A stretch of DNA of 5,536 nucleotides from Chloroflexota bacterium. GTDB lineage: Bacteria > Chloroflexota > Anaerolineae > Anaerolineales > Villigracilaceae. Under the pieces are notes generated by a model that saw only the letters and a list, made by a program, of their open reading frames with translations, had not been told where the DNA came from and did no database searches. The position numbers and the translations under genes were made by a program. Within the stretch, counting starts at the first letter, position 1; each line of letters opens with the position of its first letter. The DNA is taken from the NCBI GenBank assembly GCA_021796155.1, contig JAJYOO010000196.1, positions 1 to 5,536 of the forward strand, given 5' to 3'. Positions 1 through 5,090 of this stretch are shown here, piece by piece.

Positions 1-575
1 GCTTGTGCGCGGCGCAAAGCCAGTTTGATAAATGTCCCGCGCTGATCTTTTGTCATCGCCGGGAAGGAAATATCCACAAGCATTTCGTCCGGCTGCATCA
101 CGTTCTTGCGAACTCCGGTATAAAAATCCTTCAATGCAACTTTTCGTTCGCCGCGCATCGATGCAAGTGTTACGGACGCGTTCAGGGCAACGAGCGGAGT
201 GATCGTGTCGTTGGCAGGCGATGCGGTAATAAGATTTCCCGCAACCGTGCCACGGTTTCGGATTTGCGGCGCGCCAACTTCCCACGCGGCGCGGGCTAAT
301 GGGTAAGCGCGCTCGCGAATCAAATCTGATGCAGCGCAATGATTATGAGTCACCAGCGGGCCGAGATGAATGATTCCATCTTCGTCCAAATGAATCTGGT
401 CGAGGCCGGAGATGCGTGTCACATCAATGAGCGTGTCAATTCCTTTGCGGACGCCGCGCTCGAGTTCGAGGATTAAATCAGTCGCACCCGCGACAATACG
501 GGCGCGTTCACCTTTTTCGTTCAAGGCTTTGAGAACTTCATCTGTGGAGGTTGCGTTTATATAGGAGTGCCACAT
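1..575 (-). CDS. FAD-binding subunit of a molybdenum hydroxylase (xanthine dehydrogenase / CoxM type), N-terminal part, cut at left edge
   Basis: About 191 codons are open from the ATG at 575 to the window edge; the family is usually about 280-290 residues, so the C-terminal third is missing. In the visible part, residues 29-34 read AGATDL, matching the first FAD-contact loop (AGGTDL) of the PF00941 family. Residues 104-124 hold the second signature, QIRNRGTVAGN followed by ASPANDT, matching the usual QIRN-GT-GGN-ASPAGD. In this family the flavin subunit passes electrons from the 2Fe-2S subunit/molybdopterin centre to NAD+ or another acceptor, in the cytoplasm. Which substrate (xanthine, CO, nicotinate, aldehyde) cannot be told from this subunit alone. 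The start is supported because the family's first strand begins immediately (WHSYINATSTDE). No Shine-Dalgarno site is visible before it, and a terminator hairpin ends about 15 bases upstream, so how it is expressed is unclear. The molybdopterin and iron-sulphur subunits would be expected beyond the left edge. Confidence 0.9.
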   Translation of the reverse strand, partial: MWHSYINATSTDEVLKALNEKGERARIVAGATDLILELERGVRKGIDTLIDVTRISGLDQIHLDEDGIIHLGPLVTHNHCAASDLIRERAYPLARAAWEVGAPQIRNRGTVAGNLITASPANDTITPLVALNASVTLASMRGERKVALKDFYTGVRKNVMQPDEMLVDISFPAMTKDQRGTFIKLALRRAQ

Positions 576-591
576 GCACTTTTTTTACCAC

Positions 592-618
592 AAAAAATAA
601 AAAAGGCACAGAGCCTTT
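592..618 (-). terminator. Intrinsic terminator, minus strand
   Basis: On the minus strand AAAGGC (618-613) and GCCTTT (607-602) form a 6-bp stem with a 5-base loop. The T-rich run TTTTTTATTTTTT follows, overlapping the last stem bases. This is a classic Rho-independent terminator. It lies about 95 bases beyond the stop of the zinc-ribbon/EF-Tu-like gene and just before the start codon of the flavoprotein gene. It should end the upstream transcript, or could act as an attenuator for the downstream one. Confidence 0.75.
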
Positions 619-712
619 ACAAAGTTGTCTGCGCCTGTTGTAGACTTCATCGCGAGAAGAGTCTTTCCACAAAGCAGTACATCAACTCCTGAAAGATGCC
701 TCGTCGCCGTTT

Positions 713-1165
713 TCAACTAAAATCGAGTCCATCTGCCGAAAGCACATCGCCGCGCTGGACTTCACCGTTCTTAATTTCCATGAACTGGACGCCTATGTTG
801 TCGCCGGTGTTAGCATGATCCAGCATTTTGTGGAACATCTCGATGCTGGTGATGGCCGTTTTTCGCATCGTCTTATTGCCCCTACGGATGACAATCGTGT
901 CGCCGATACGCAATGTGCCACTTGACACTCTACCGATGGCGACGATGCCACGATTTCGGATCGGGAATACATCTTCCACAGTCATGTGGAAGGTAGAATC
1001 AGCAAACTTAGCGCTTTCCGTTACATGTTGAACTGCTGGACGTGCCCCTGCTTCGGCTGAGAAGTGTAGGTTGGAATTGCAATAAGTGCATGTAATCAGT
1101 TCCTGCCTGGGTTTCAGTTCCAGTGATGCCCCGCAATTGGGACAGGTGATGCTCGCGACGGTCAT
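713..1165 (-). CDS. Zinc ribbon fused to a stand-alone EF-Tu domain II-like protein, no GTPase domain
   Basis: The protein has 150 residues. Residues 8-11 (CPNC) and 26-29 (CTYC) form a CxxC-14-CxxC zinc ribbon of the kind found in transcription and ribosome-associated proteins. After a linker rich in small residues (36-56), residues 58-144 match domain II of EF-Tu closely: FHMTVEDVFPIRNRGIVA parallels the canonical F-M-IEDVF-I-GRGTV. It is followed by GRVSSGTLRIGD, IEMFHKMLD, GDNIGV and GEVQRGDVL, in the order found in EF-Tu. In EF-Tu this beta-barrel contacts the aminoacyl end of tRNA and the ribosome. No P-loop, switch regions or NKxD motif are present, so it cannot be a GTPase itself despite likely automatic annotation as a translation GTPase. 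The ATG is set by AAAGGAGAGG at 1171-1180, five bases upstream. It may bind RNA or ribosomes, or be a small adaptor; the function is unknown. Domain assignment is secure, role is not. Confidence 0.88.
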   Translation of the reverse strand: MTVASITCPNCGASLELKPRQELITCTYCNSNLHFSAEAGARPAVQHVTESAKFADSTFHMTVEDVFPIRNRGIVAIGRVSSGTLRIGDTIVIRRGNKTMRKTAITSIEMFHKMLDHANTGDNIGVQFMEIKNGEVQRGDVLSADGLDFS

Positions 1166-1203
1166 GGATACCTCTCCTTTGACTCTTCGATATGGGCGCT
1201 GAG

Positions 1204-1232
1204 ATTTTACATTGATAGAATATTGATGTTCA
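1204..1232 (-). promoter_or_regulatory. Candidate sigma70-type promoter for the zinc-ribbon/EF-Tu-like gene
   Basis: On the minus strand TGAACA (1232-1227) and TAAAAT (1209-1204) are separated by 17 bases, and TG immediately precedes the -10 box. The match is 4/6 and 5/6 to the consensus. It lies between the upstream hairpin (1251-1307) and the Shine-Dalgarno site at 1171-1180, which is where an independent promoter would be expected. Prediction by eye only. Confidence 0.4.
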
Positions 1233-1250
1233 GTTGAGCAGAAAATCTAA

Positions 1251-1307
1251 AAGGGCTTAATTGGTAGCTTGTTTTTGCAAATCCAAGGACATCCTATTAA
1301 GCCCCTT
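1251..1307 (-). terminator. Terminator-like inverted repeat after the helical-protein gene
   Basis: AAGGGCTTAAT (1251-1261) and ATTAAGCCCCTT (1296-1307) are inverted copies with a single bulged base, separated by 34 bases. On the minus strand the hairpin is followed by a T-rich stretch (TTAGATTTTC). It begins 19 bases past the stop of the gene at 1326-1850. The loop is long for an intrinsic terminator; it contains smaller inverted pairs (AGGA/TCCT, TTGG/CCAA) that may shorten it. It could instead be a small dispersed repeat. Confidence 0.5.
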
Positions 1308-1325
1308 ATTGTGTCTCAAGTGCAG

Positions 1326-1850
1326 TTATTTTCCGCTGCCAGTGAAAGCCTCAGTCCTTCGGTTGAACGTGTCCACGGCTTGGCGACCCAGTGTGGTGAT
1401 GTTGCGGATAGCGGCGGGCAAGGCGGTATCATCGCCCATGCTGGCTTCGATGTTATCCAGTCCGTGACCGATTTGATCAGCAAGATCGAAGAATGCCAAA
1501 TCAAAGTTATAAAGTTGTTCCAATTCCTTCTCATTGATTTTGACCGCGTCGAACAAGCCAGAATAACCGCGCGCTGCGGTGCTGACCTTATCCATAAAAG
1601 TGCGCATCTGCGTGACAGCCTTTTCCATTTCACCAACCGATTCGAGTTTGCCTGCGCTGACCAGGTCGGTCTGCAAAGCGGACGCGCGCTTGACGAGTTC
1701 CTCGAAGCGACGCGCAATCGTGTCGCGCACCAACTTGTCGGCGTCGCGGCGGTTCTGCCGTTCGACGTACCCGCCAAAGCCGGGGATATAGGATGCCAGT
1801 TTTTTGAACGGGTCCATCTGGCCGCTAACATTTTGATACATGTCTGTCAT
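1326..1850 (-). CDS. Conserved-looking helical protein of unknown function
   Basis: The product is 174 residues, charged and predicted by eye to be almost wholly alpha-helical, with no signal peptide or membrane segment, so probably cytoplasmic. The N-terminal block has PGFGGYVERQNRRDADKLVR (residues 23-42), which looks like a conserved motif (aromatic-glycine turn, then arginine/aspartate-rich helix). A second block, ARGYSGLFDAVKINEKEL (93-110), has the same conserved appearance. I have an impression of similar uncharacterised bacterial proteins near zinc-ribbon or SPFH-type genes, but cannot name a family. Residues 39-90 and 105-137 could form coiled coils. The start is fixed by AGGAGG (1856-1861) five bases before the ATG, with a well-spaced promoter upstream. 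It sits 160 bases before the zinc-ribbon/EF-Tu-like gene on the same strand. Because that gene has its own promoter and a hairpin lies between, co-transcription is not assured. A working guess is a shared process, but this is inference only. Confidence 0.85.
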   Translation of the reverse strand: MTDMYQNVSGQMDPFKKLASYIPGFGGYVERQNRRDADKLVRDTIARRFEELVKRASALQTDLVSAGKLESVGEMEKAVTQMRTFMDKVSTAARGYSGLFDAVKINEKELEQLYNFDLAFFDLADQIGHGLDNIEASMGDDTALPAAIRNITTLGRQAVDTFNRRTEAFTGSGK

Positions 1851-1903
1851 TTGAGCCTCCTGCGAACATTTACGAATTCTGGGGAATTAAGTAGCACAGA
1901 CTC

Positions 1904-1932
1904 ATTATGCCGTAGTTTCTGGTTATAATCAA
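1904..1932 (-). promoter_or_regulatory. Sigma70-type promoter for the helical-protein gene
   Basis: On the minus strand TTGATT (1932-1927) and CATAAT (1909-1904) are separated by exactly 17 bases, matching 4/6 and 5/6 of the consensus. Transcription would start near 1897, leaving a leader of about 47 bases that holds the AGGAGG site. This is the best-formed promoter in the window. Confidence 0.55.
1924..1929 (+). promoter_or_regulatory. Possible -10 box of a plus-strand promoter for the aldolase gene
   Basis: A perfect TATAAT lies on the plus strand and overlaps the -35 box of the minus-strand promoter, giving a back-to-back arrangement. The hexamer 17 bases upstream (CTCATT) is a poor -35, so activity is uncertain. 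If used, the aldolase leader would be about 155 bases and would include the inverted repeat at 1965-2030. Confidence 0.3.
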
Positions 1933-1964
1933 GAAAGACATATTTCCTATTCCAAACGAACTCT

Positions 1965-2030
1965 CACCACGGAGATTACGTGCACCTCCCTGAAAGGGCT
2001 CAGGGTGTTGCGCTTAGTGTCTCCGCGGTG
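1965..2030. repeat. Inverted repeat with nested hairpin in the aldolase leader
   Basis: CACCACGGAGA (1965-1975) and TCTCCGCGGTG (2020-2030) are inverted copies with one mismatch. Between them CCCTGA (1988-1993) and TCAGGG (2000-2005) form a perfect inner hairpin with a 6-base loop. No T-run follows on the plus strand, so it is not a typical terminator. The sequence resembles the CACCACGGAGACAC-type intergenic repeats seen in many environmental bacterial genomes, so it may be a small dispersed element. If transcribed it would fold in the aldolase 5' leader. Confidence 0.6.
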
Positions 2031-2091
2031 AATAAATAGAAATTCGCTTGACGTGCACAAAAGTACGCAGCGTCGGGCAAGGAGAAATGCA

Positions 2092-3174
2092 ATGGTGACC
2101 AAAGTCCAAGAAATGAACAATATTCAATCCTTATTAGGCGACAAAGCCGAATCCCTGCTTGGCTTCAGCTCGCCAAAAATTTCGAAAGAACGTCTGCACT
2201 TGCCCGGCCCGGATTTCGTGGATCGCATATTTGAACATTCCGACCGGAACAACCGCGTGCTCGAAAACATGGCGCGGATGTATCGCAATGGCCGGCTTGG
2301 CGGGACGGGCTATCTGTCCATCCTGCCTGTTGATCAGGGCATCGAACATTCGGGCGGCGCGAGCTTCGCCAAAAATCCGGATTATTTCGACCCGGAGAAC
2401 ATCGTCAAGCTCGCGGTCGAAGGCGGATGCAATGCAGTCGCATCGACGTTTGGCGTGCTGGGAATTGTCGCCCGCAAGTACGCGCACAAGATTCCGTTCA
2501 TTGTAAAGATCAACCACAACGAGTTGATGACGTATCCGAATAACTTCGAGCAGATTTTGTTCGGCACAGTCAAGGAGGCTTACGAGATGGGCGCGGCGGC
2601 AGTCGGCGCGACGATTTACTTCGGCTCGGACGATTCGCATCGCGAACTCATCGAAATTGCGCAGGCGTTTGCACTCGCACACGAACTTGGAATGGCGACC
2701 GTGTTGTGGTGCTACACGCGCAACAAAGCCTTCAAGAAGGACAAGGACTATCATGTGTCCGCCGACCTGACCGGGCAGGCGAATCACATCGGTGTGACGA
2801 TTGAAGCGGACATCATCAAACAGAAAATAGCGGAAAACAACGGCGGCTACATCGCACTGAACGCGGACGGCGTTTCGTATGGCAAATATGACAAGCGCAT
2901 TTACAGCGAATTGACCAGCGACCATCCGATTGATCTAGTCCGCTATCAAGTTGCGAATTGCTACATGGGCCGCATCGGACTCATCAACAGCGGCGGCGCG
3001 TCCGGCGACAACGACTTTGCCGAAGCGGCGGCCACCGCGGTGATCAACAAGCGTGCCGGCGGCATGGGACTGATCTCAGGCCGCAAAGCGTTCCAACGCC
3101 CGATGTCTGAAGGTGTGAAGTTGTTGAATACGATTCAGGATGTTTATTTGGATAAGAGCATTACGATTGCATAG
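2092..3174 (+). CDS. fbaB: Class I fructose-1,6-bisphosphate aldolase, FbaB/DhnA type
   Basis: The enzyme reversibly splits fructose-1,6-bisphosphate into dihydroxyacetone phosphate and glyceraldehyde-3-phosphate through a lysine Schiff base, in cytoplasmic glycolysis/gluconeogenesis. The product is 360 residues against 350 for E. coli FbaB, and I recognise similarity to it along the whole length. Blocks in order: LPGPDFVDR (37-45), [17 protein letters not shown] (71-87), [11 protein letters not shown] (113-123), [10 protein letters not shown] (135-144), GATIYFGS (172-179), [14 protein letters not shown] (219-232), ADIIKQK (239-245), [13 protein letters not shown] [24 protein letters not shown] and [16 protein letters not shown]. 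Lys243 aligns with the Schiff-base lysine of E. coli FbaB. An in-frame GTG exists at 2053, but AAGGAGA at 2079-2085, six bases before the ATG at 2092, and the family's N-terminus favour the ATG. The gene stands alone between divergent genes and its own terminator. A truncated copy of its last 31 codons and stop lies 1881 bases downstream. Confidence 0.96.
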   Translation: MVTKVQEMNNIQSLLGDKAESLLGFSSPKISKERLHLPGPDFVDRIFEHSDRNNRVLENMARMYRNGRLGGTGYLSILPVDQGIEHSGGASFAKNPDYFDPENIVKLAVEGGCNAVASTFGVLGIVARKYAHKIPFIVKINHNELMTYPNNFEQILFGTVKEAYEMGAAAVGATIYFGSDDSHRELIEIAQAFALAHELGMATVLWCYTRNKAFKKDKDYHVSADLTGQANHIGVTIEADIIKQKIAENNGGYIALNADGVSYGKYDKRIYSELTSDHPIDLVRYQVANCYMGRIGLINSGGASGDNDFAEAAATAVINKRAGGMGLISGRKAFQRPMSEGVKLLNTIQDVYLDKSITIA

Positions 3175-3186
3175 ATCGGAAGAAGC

Positions 3187-3219
3187 AAAAAGAGCGAATC
3201 GCTAAGATTTGCTCTTTTT
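3187..3219 (+). terminator. Strong intrinsic terminator of the aldolase gene
   Basis: A 14-bp stem (3187-3200 with 3206-3219, one G-U pair) closes on the loop GCTAA. The stem begins with five A's and ends in TTTTT, starting 13 bases after the aldolase stop. The A/T ends mean it could work in both directions. Confidence 0.9.
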
Positions 3220-3338
3220 GAATAAGATGATGCAACGGACATAATTCTAGAGTCTTATGGATTGGGGTTTTATATCCGTCGCTTTCTTCACGCACAAGAT
3301 TGAACAGTGCTCTTCTTTGGCTTTGCGATAGCTCGTGT

Positions 3339-3367
3339 TTAGCAGATCATAGAGATCATAATATTAT
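3339..3367 (+). promoter_or_regulatory. Candidate promoter for the membrane-protein gene
   Basis: TTAGCA (3339-3344) and TATTAT (3362-3367) are 17 bases apart, matching 4/6 and 5/6 of the sigma70 consensus. The spacer holds a direct repeat, GATCATA at 3345-3351 and 3354-3360. The -10 lies in the 12-base palindrome CATAATATTATG (3357-3368). Either could be a regulator site. The start of transcription would be near 3374, about 41 bases before the ATG. In the rest of 3220-3338 I see no gene or signal. Confidence 0.4.
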
Positions 3368-3414
3368 GAGTTTATGCTCATTGCTGGTGTTTTGTTGACC
3401 CTTGGCAAGCATAT

Positions 3415-4905
3415 ATGGTGAAGCACTTGGACCCTAAGTTGCAGTCTGGCGGCAATTCCTCTTTCCCTAAATTTGGTTTCCTGACAATTGTCTTGGGATG
3501 TTTTTGTGTACTTTTGATAATTACAGTTTATGTTTGGATTATCAGCGCTGGCAGCTTTACAGAGTGGAGGACACCATCTGCCTACTATTACCGACTCGCC
3601 CAATCATTTGACAATGGTCGGCTGTATCTGCAAGAGAACATTGATTCCCGCTTGTTGACGTTGACCGATCCCTATGAGAGTACCGACTTCAGGAATAGTA
3701 TACCTTTTCCTTGGGACGCCTCTTTCTACAATGGAAAGTTCTATCTATACTGGGGCCCCGCGCCTGCTCTCATCCTTTCCCTCATCATCCCCTTTTATGC
3801 GGGACAAATAGGCGATCACTATGTTCTCTTTGGATTCCTCGTCGGATTGCTCTTTTTTAATATCCTGATACTCAAGTCTGTATGGGAGGATTTCTTTAAG
3901 ACTTTGCCTGCATGGATGTTTCTCGTTTGTATTCTCTTGGTGGGGCTTGTCAACCCTATCCCTTGGATATTGAATCGGCACGCTGTTTATGAAGCTGCGG
4001 TGGCGGGGGGGCAATTCTTTTTTGTCGGAGGATTGTACTGGGTTTATAGCGCTTTTAGACGACCCTTGTTGTCACGGTGGAGGCTTGTAACTGCTGGTGT
4101 TTTCTGGACGTTGGCATTTGGGTCGCGCATGGTTCTAATATTGCCGATCGCTTTCATGGTGTGTTTAACCTGGCTGGGAATAATCTGGACGCGAGGGAAA
4201 ACTTCAAGCGCGACGCAATCTTTCCTCTCCTGTGCCGCCATTGGGTTGCCCATTTTATTAGGGGGGATTGCAACCGGTTGGTACAACTGGTCGCGCTTCG
4301 GTTCCGTTTTCGAGTTTGGACTTCGTTATCAGTTGAACGATACGAACCTCAATAAATATTTCGGGGACGTTTTCTCAGGATCATATATCTACTCGAATTT
4401 CTATAATTACATGTTCGCCAGATCCTTCAAAATCAGCGGGATATTTCCCTTTATTAAAGCCAGAGCAGGCAAGAGTTTGTTGGGAAACGGAGTTGCACAT
4501 CAGGGAATATACCAGGTGCATGGGATTGAGGGATTGTTGATTGTTTTTCCTTTTGTCATTTTCGCAATCATTCCCGCGCTGATCATGGTCATTGTGCTGA
4601 TAAGACGTAGAAGGGAGCCTCAGGACACGCTGCATATTGACCATTTCCCGCCAATCTATGTCTTTGGCCTGGTTATTGGCTCTATTCTCGGATTTTTACC
4701 CGCGCTGTTCTTTTTCTGGGTTGACATGCGCTACATGTTCGACTTCGTCCCAGAGCTTGTGCTTCTTGCGATACTAGGCTTCTGGCAAAGCTACTTATAT
4801 TTGTCGCGCCGACCTGTTATTAGAAGTCTTGTTCTTGTGTTCGGTTTGGGGTTGGCGTCATTCTCGGTTCTAATCAGCGTTTTGTTGGCGGCCCCTAGGC
4901 CCTAA
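3415..4905 (+). CDS. Polytopic membrane protein, probable GT-C-fold glycosyltransferase-like
   Basis: The product is 496 residues with about ten hydrophobic spans, roughly at 20-43, 115-132, 134-155, 163-185, 192-212, 220-250, 268-287, 376-400, 415-437, 443-465 and 470-492. After the first span comes a long loop (44-114) rich in acidic and aromatic residues: SFDNGRLYLQENIDSRLL, DPYES, then DASFYNGKFYLYWGPAPAL (101-119). A first extracytoplasmic loop with conserved aspartates is typical of GT-C enzymes (PMT/ArnT-like), which move sugars from lipid-phosphate carriers at the outer face of the membrane. Asp66, Asp77, Asp85 and Asp101 are candidates for the catalytic or metal-binding site. A second large loop (290-375) contains YNWSRFGSVFEFGLRYQ. 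The start has no clear Shine-Dalgarno, and no alternative in-frame start exists after the TGA at 3367. The gene is visibly more AT-rich than the aldolase, has G-runs of 7 and 6, and lies between two aldolase 3' ends, which suggests acquisition. Substrate unknown; the enzymatic role is inference. Confidence 0.82.
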   Translation: MVKHLDPKLQSGGNSSFPKFGFLTIVLGCFCVLLIITVYVWIISAGSFTEWRTPSAYYYRLAQSFDNGRLYLQENIDSRLLTLTDPYESTDFRNSIPFPWDASFYNGKFYLYWGPAPALILSLIIPFYAGQIGDHYVLFGFLVGLLFFNILILKSVWEDFFKTLPAWMFLVCILLVGLVNPIPWILNRHAVYEAAVAGGQFFFVGGLYWVYSAFRRPLLSRWRLVTAGVFWTLAFGSRMVLILPIAFMVCLTWLGIIWTRGKTSSATQSFLSCAAIGLPILLGGIATGWYNWSRFGSVFEFGLRYQLNDTNLNKYFGDVFSGSYIYSNFYNYMFARSFKISGIFPFIKARAGKSLLGNGVAHQGIYQVHGIEGLLIVFPFVIFAIIPALIMVIVLIRRRREPQDTLHIDHFPPIYVFGLVIGSILGFLPALFFFWVDMRYMFDFVPELVLLAILGFWQSYLYLSRRPVIRSLVLVFGLGLASFSVLISVLLAAPRP

Positions 4906-4932
4906 TTAGGGTTAAGGAGGGATCACTTGTAA
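4900..4932 (+). other. Palindrome and orphan Shine-Dalgarno-like site after the membrane-protein gene
   Basis: CCCTAATTAGGG (4900-4911) is a perfect 12-base palindrome that overlaps the stop codon of the membrane-protein gene. AAGGAGG (4914-4920), a perfect Shine-Dalgarno sequence, follows at once. At start-codon distance there is only TTG followed directly by TAA (4927-4932), so no gene uses it. It may be the ribosome site of a lost downstream gene. Confidence 0.4.
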
Positions 4933-4959
4933 CAGTTTTTGCGAAGCGAGATGCTGATG

Positions 4960-5055
4960 GGCCGTAAAGCTTTCCAGCACCCGATGGCGGAAGGCGTGAA
5001 GTTGTTGAACACGATTCAGGATGTGTATTTGGATAAGAGTATTACGATAGCGTAG
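4960..5055 (+). pseudogene. fbaB: Truncated 3' end of a second class I aldolase gene
   Basis: The 96 bases encode [16 protein letters not shown] through [10 protein letters not shown] and a TAG stop, matching residues 330-360 plus stop of the complete aldolase at 3079-3174. By my count 84 of 96 bases agree. Ten of the 12 differences fall at third codon positions; nine codons differ only synonymously, and just two residues change (Arg to His, Ser to Ala). Homology stops abruptly upstream near 4957; the preceding GCGAAGCGAG has no aldolase counterpart. After the stop, AAGAAG recurs at the same offset in both copies. The remnant is far too short to work and in-frame starts (ATG 4951, TTG 4939) give only a peptide of 34-38 residues. 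It most likely marks a recombination or insertion junction. Confidence 0.92.
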
Positions 5056-5086
5056 AAAACAAGAAGTGCCGTCGAGAGACGGCGCT
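5056..5086 (-). terminator. GAGA-loop hairpin between convergent genes
   Basis: A 9-bp stem (5065-5073 with 5078-5086, one G-U pair) closes on GAGA, a GNRA-type tetraloop on the plus strand. On the minus strand the stem is followed by TCTTGTTTTC, so it probably terminates the right-hand gene, whose stop is 4 bases away. On the plus strand it has no T-run, but it sits at the same place after the aldolase fragment as the terminator after the full gene. Confidence 0.6.
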
Positions 5087-5090
5087 CCTG

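Noticed and set aside
3..299. Plus-strand open frame of 98 codons at the left edge
   Set aside because: It is antisense to the flavoprotein gene, whose FAD-binding motifs are clear.
624..687. Possible leader peptides on the minus strand upstream of the flavoprotein terminator (ATG near 687 and near 649)
   Set aside because: The first has AGGAG only three bases before ATG and makes 11 residues; the second has no ribosome site and overlaps the flavoprotein gene. Neither has a run of regulatory codons.
1269..1928. Plus-strand open frame (219 codons) opposite the helical-protein gene
   Set aside because: The minus-strand gene has AGGAGG, a promoter and sensible protein sequence; the plus frame has no ribosome site and crosses the minus-strand promoter region.
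2134..2925. Long open frame (263 codons) antisense to the aldolase gene
   Set aside because: It lies wholly inside a certain gene, has no ribosome site, and its product is rich in Arg, Val and Ala without motifs. It is a by-product of the codon use of the sense gene.
3173..3186. Stretch after the aldolase stop resembling the start of a common Illumina adapter (AGATCGGAAGA)
   Set aside because: It shares only 11 bases, then departs by an inserted A and leads straight into a well-formed terminator. Chance is more likely than a library artefact, though it is worth a look when checking the assembly.
3220..3414. Integrase or attachment-site remnant next to the first aldolase 3' end
   Set aside because: No coding sequence, tyrosine-recombinase motif or inverted terminal repeats are visible here. 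The island idea rests only on the duplicated aldolase ends.
4939..5055. Short gene starting at TTG 4939 or ATG 4951
   Set aside because: The product is only the C-terminal tail of an aldolase with a few unrelated residues, so it is better called a gene remnant.
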